From a bacterium (GTDB lineage Bacteria > SZUA-79 > Acidulodesulfobacterales > Acidulodesulfobacteraceae): a stretch of DNA of 6,082 bases. The position numbers and the translations under genes are program-made. The stretch covers positions 1 through 6,082 of the forward strand of contig JAJYZM010000065.1 of NCBI GenBank assembly GCA_021799935.1, read 5' to 3'. The notes under the pieces were generated by a model. That model was given only the letters and a program-made list of their open reading frames with translations. It ran no database searches and was not told the origin of the DNA. Below, one piece after another: positions 4,626-6,082 of this stretch (positions are counted from its first letter, which is position 1; each line of letters begins with the position of its first letter).

Positions 4626-6082
4626 TCATAATCCAAGGGTTTTTGCTATATTGTCAAAGTCGCTTTTTTTCGCTTCTATAAAAGACGTATAGCCTTGGTC
4701 GATAGATTTAAGCACCTTTAAATCGGCAATATTCATCAAAATATTTTTTATTTTCGTTTCGCTTTCTTTATCTACGTCTGCGTTTATGCATATCGGAAAT
4801 TGAGGTATGGGGTCGGAAGATGCTATGACTTTTACCGTACTTTTATTTTCTTCCGCGGCGGAATCCATTACGCATCCGGCATCGAATTCTCCTTCCGCGA
4901 CAGCCTTTAAGACGACGTCGTGTCCGCCGAGATAATCGTAAAAAGCAAGGTCTTCCAATTTTATGCCTGCCGATTTAATCATCGCTTTCGGCACTAAAGT
5001 AGAACCCGTGGACATTTTTGCGCCGAATGCGACTTTCTTGCCTTTTAAATCGTTTATAGTATTTATCGGAGAATTTTTTGCGGCTATTATTACGCTCTTA
5101 TATGTGGGCGAACCGTTTTTTACCGCAAAAACTAAAGGTTTAACTCCGTATTTTTTGCCGGCGCTTAAATATGTCGAAGGGGTCATATAGCCTATCATTG
5201 CAACGCCCCTGCCTATATCTTCAACCGAATCTTCATAGCTTGAGGCTACCAACGAACCAAGTTTTATCCCTAAAGAATCGCTTAAATATTTTGTCAGAGG
5301 TTCAAATTTCGTTTTCATTACCGATGCCGCTTCTAAAGGAGCTATGCCGAATAAATATAATCTAATGTTATTCAACTCTTTTTGAAGTTCGTATGCCGAA
5401 TTAGAAAGCGACGTACTTATTTTGGTTGATTTTTTTGCCGTTTTTACGGTTTCTCCGGAAACTTTCTGCACCACAAGTAAATTTTTCTCTACGTCTTCGA
5501 CCGCTATTTGGAGCTGTTCCGCCGATGAAGATATCATATCTATATTGCTTTTTTCTTCCTTTACTGCATTCATTATATTTCTAAATATTTCTTCTGCCGT
5601 TTTAGTTTTTTCAGTTATAGCTTTTACTTCTTCGACGGAATTTTTTATAGCTTCCGCAGTCCTTGACGTTTCTTCCATAAGTCCTTCTATTATCTGCCTT
5701 GTGTCGGAAGTTGATTTGCTGGTTCTTTCGGCAAGTTTTTTAACTTCATCGGCAACTACAGCAAAACCTCTTCCCTGCTCTCCGGCTCTTGCCGCTTCGA
5801 TCGCCGCGTTTAAAGACAACAGGTTTGTCTGGTCGGCTATATCGCTGATAAGCGAAATAACGTCGCCTATTTCTTTAGATCTTTCGTCTAAAGTCTGCAT
5901 AGTAGTCTGAAGATTTTCTATGGAATCGGAAACTTTTTTAATATCGGATATTATCTCTTCAATCATTAAGTTTCCTTCTCCGGCTTTTTTAAAAGAATCG
6001 CTGGAAGAATTTTGGGCAAACTTAGCGCCTTTGGTCATTTCTTTATGAGACATGATAATTTCGTCTATTGCGCTTGAAATAG
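4626..6082 (-). CDS. Methyl-accepting chemotaxis protein with C-terminal PhnD-like binding domain (5' end missing)
   Basis: This is the C-terminal part of a chemoreceptor that would control CheA through CheW. The frame stays open to the right edge: ISSAIDEII precedes the first ATG (6053), so that Met is internal and the true start lies outside the window. Counting from that Met, the near-invariant signalling tip is at 69-110 ([18 protein letters not shown], then [19 protein letters not shown]), inside a long coiled coil reaching about residue 230. Residues 231-475 form a periplasmic-binding-protein domain of the PhnD/phosphonate type: FGIAPLEA (235-242), [11 protein letters not shown] (252-262), [10 protein letters not shown] (290-299), [18 protein letters not shown] (335-352) and [19 protein letters not shown] (375-393). 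No hydrophobic span or signal peptide separates the two, so both should lie in the cytosol. The missing N-terminal part may hold membrane helices or a second sensor. Confidence 0.9.
   Translation of the reverse strand, partial: ISSAIDEIIMSHKEMTKGAKFAQNSSSDSFKKAGEGNLMIEEIISDIKKVSDSIENLQTTMQTLDERSKEIGDVISLISDIADQTNLLSLNAAIEAARAGEQGRGFAVVADEVKKLAERTSKSTSDTRQIIEGLMEETSRTAEAIKNSVEEVKAITEKTKTAEEIFRNIMNAVKEEKSNIDMISSSAEQLQIAVEDVEKNLLVVQKVSGETVKTAKKSTKISTSLSNSAYELQKELNNIRLYLFGIAPLEAASVMKTKFEPLTKYLSDSLGIKLGSLVASSYEDSVEDIGRGVAMIGYMTPSTYLSAGKKYGVKPLVFAVKNGSPTYKSVIIAAKNSPINTINDLKGKKVAFGAKMSTGSTLVPKAMIKSAGIKLEDLAFYDYLGGHDVVLKAVAEGEFDAGCVMDSAAEENKSTVKVIASSDPIPQFPICINADVDKESETKIKNILMNIADLKVLKSIDQGYTSFIEAKKSDFDNIAKTLGL

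Noticed and set aside
5422..5910. 162-codon open frame on the plus strand
   Set aside because: It is antisense to the highly conserved chemoreceptor signalling domain; its Ser/Phe/Thr-rich product is the usual shadow of that coding strand.

Overview
The window reads as an AT-rich chromosomal segment from a Gram-negative bacterium, probably an uncultured, sulfur-cycling lineage with deltaproteobacterial-like gene content. The clues are a sulfide:quinone oxidoreductase, a membrane-linked globin sensor built like the one in Geobacter, a chemoreceptor and a short-form ThiC. The taxonomic reading is an inference only; no marker gene is present. Neither edge is a gene boundary: thiC runs off the left end and the chemoreceptor runs off the right end.

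Left half, minus strand, in transcription order from about 3000 down to 1: sqr (membrane-associated flavoprotein that oxidises sulfide and reduces quinone), a 64-residue unrecognised basic/aromatic protein with its own AGGAGG site, then thiE and thiC (joining of the two halves of thiamine, and synthesis of its pyrimidine half). A near-perfect sigma-70 promoter lies just before thiE and places the predicted transcription start on the A of the thiE ATG. The thi pair is therefore probably its own, leaderless, transcription unit and not the tail of the sqr operon. No TPP riboswitch is visible.

Centre: a 335-bp, very AT-rich divergent intergenic region (2981-3315) separates sqr (minus) from a globin-coupled sensor gene (plus). 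It carries three copies of a 14-bp GATAAYAMAAATAT motif spaced at about whole helical turns. Next to the globin start codon are two interlocking FNR-like half-site pairs. The globin protein joins a heme-binding sensor globin to a four-helix PsiE-like membrane domain.

Right half: a complete tRNA-Pro(TGG) with encoded CCA and an extended -10 promoter (plus strand), a doubtful 32-codon ORF, and on the minus strand the 3' portion of a methyl-accepting chemotaxis protein. Its signalling domain is followed, with no membrane segment between, by a C-terminal PhnD-type (phosphate/phosphite/phosphonate) substrate-binding domain. That reverses the usual order, in which the sensor module lies N-terminal and outside the cell, and it is the most unusual feature of the window.

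Together the genes suggest a cell that oxidises sulfide at the quinone pool, senses gas or redox state through a membrane globin, and may adjust chemotaxis to an intracellular ligand. The regulatory links between them are hypotheses.
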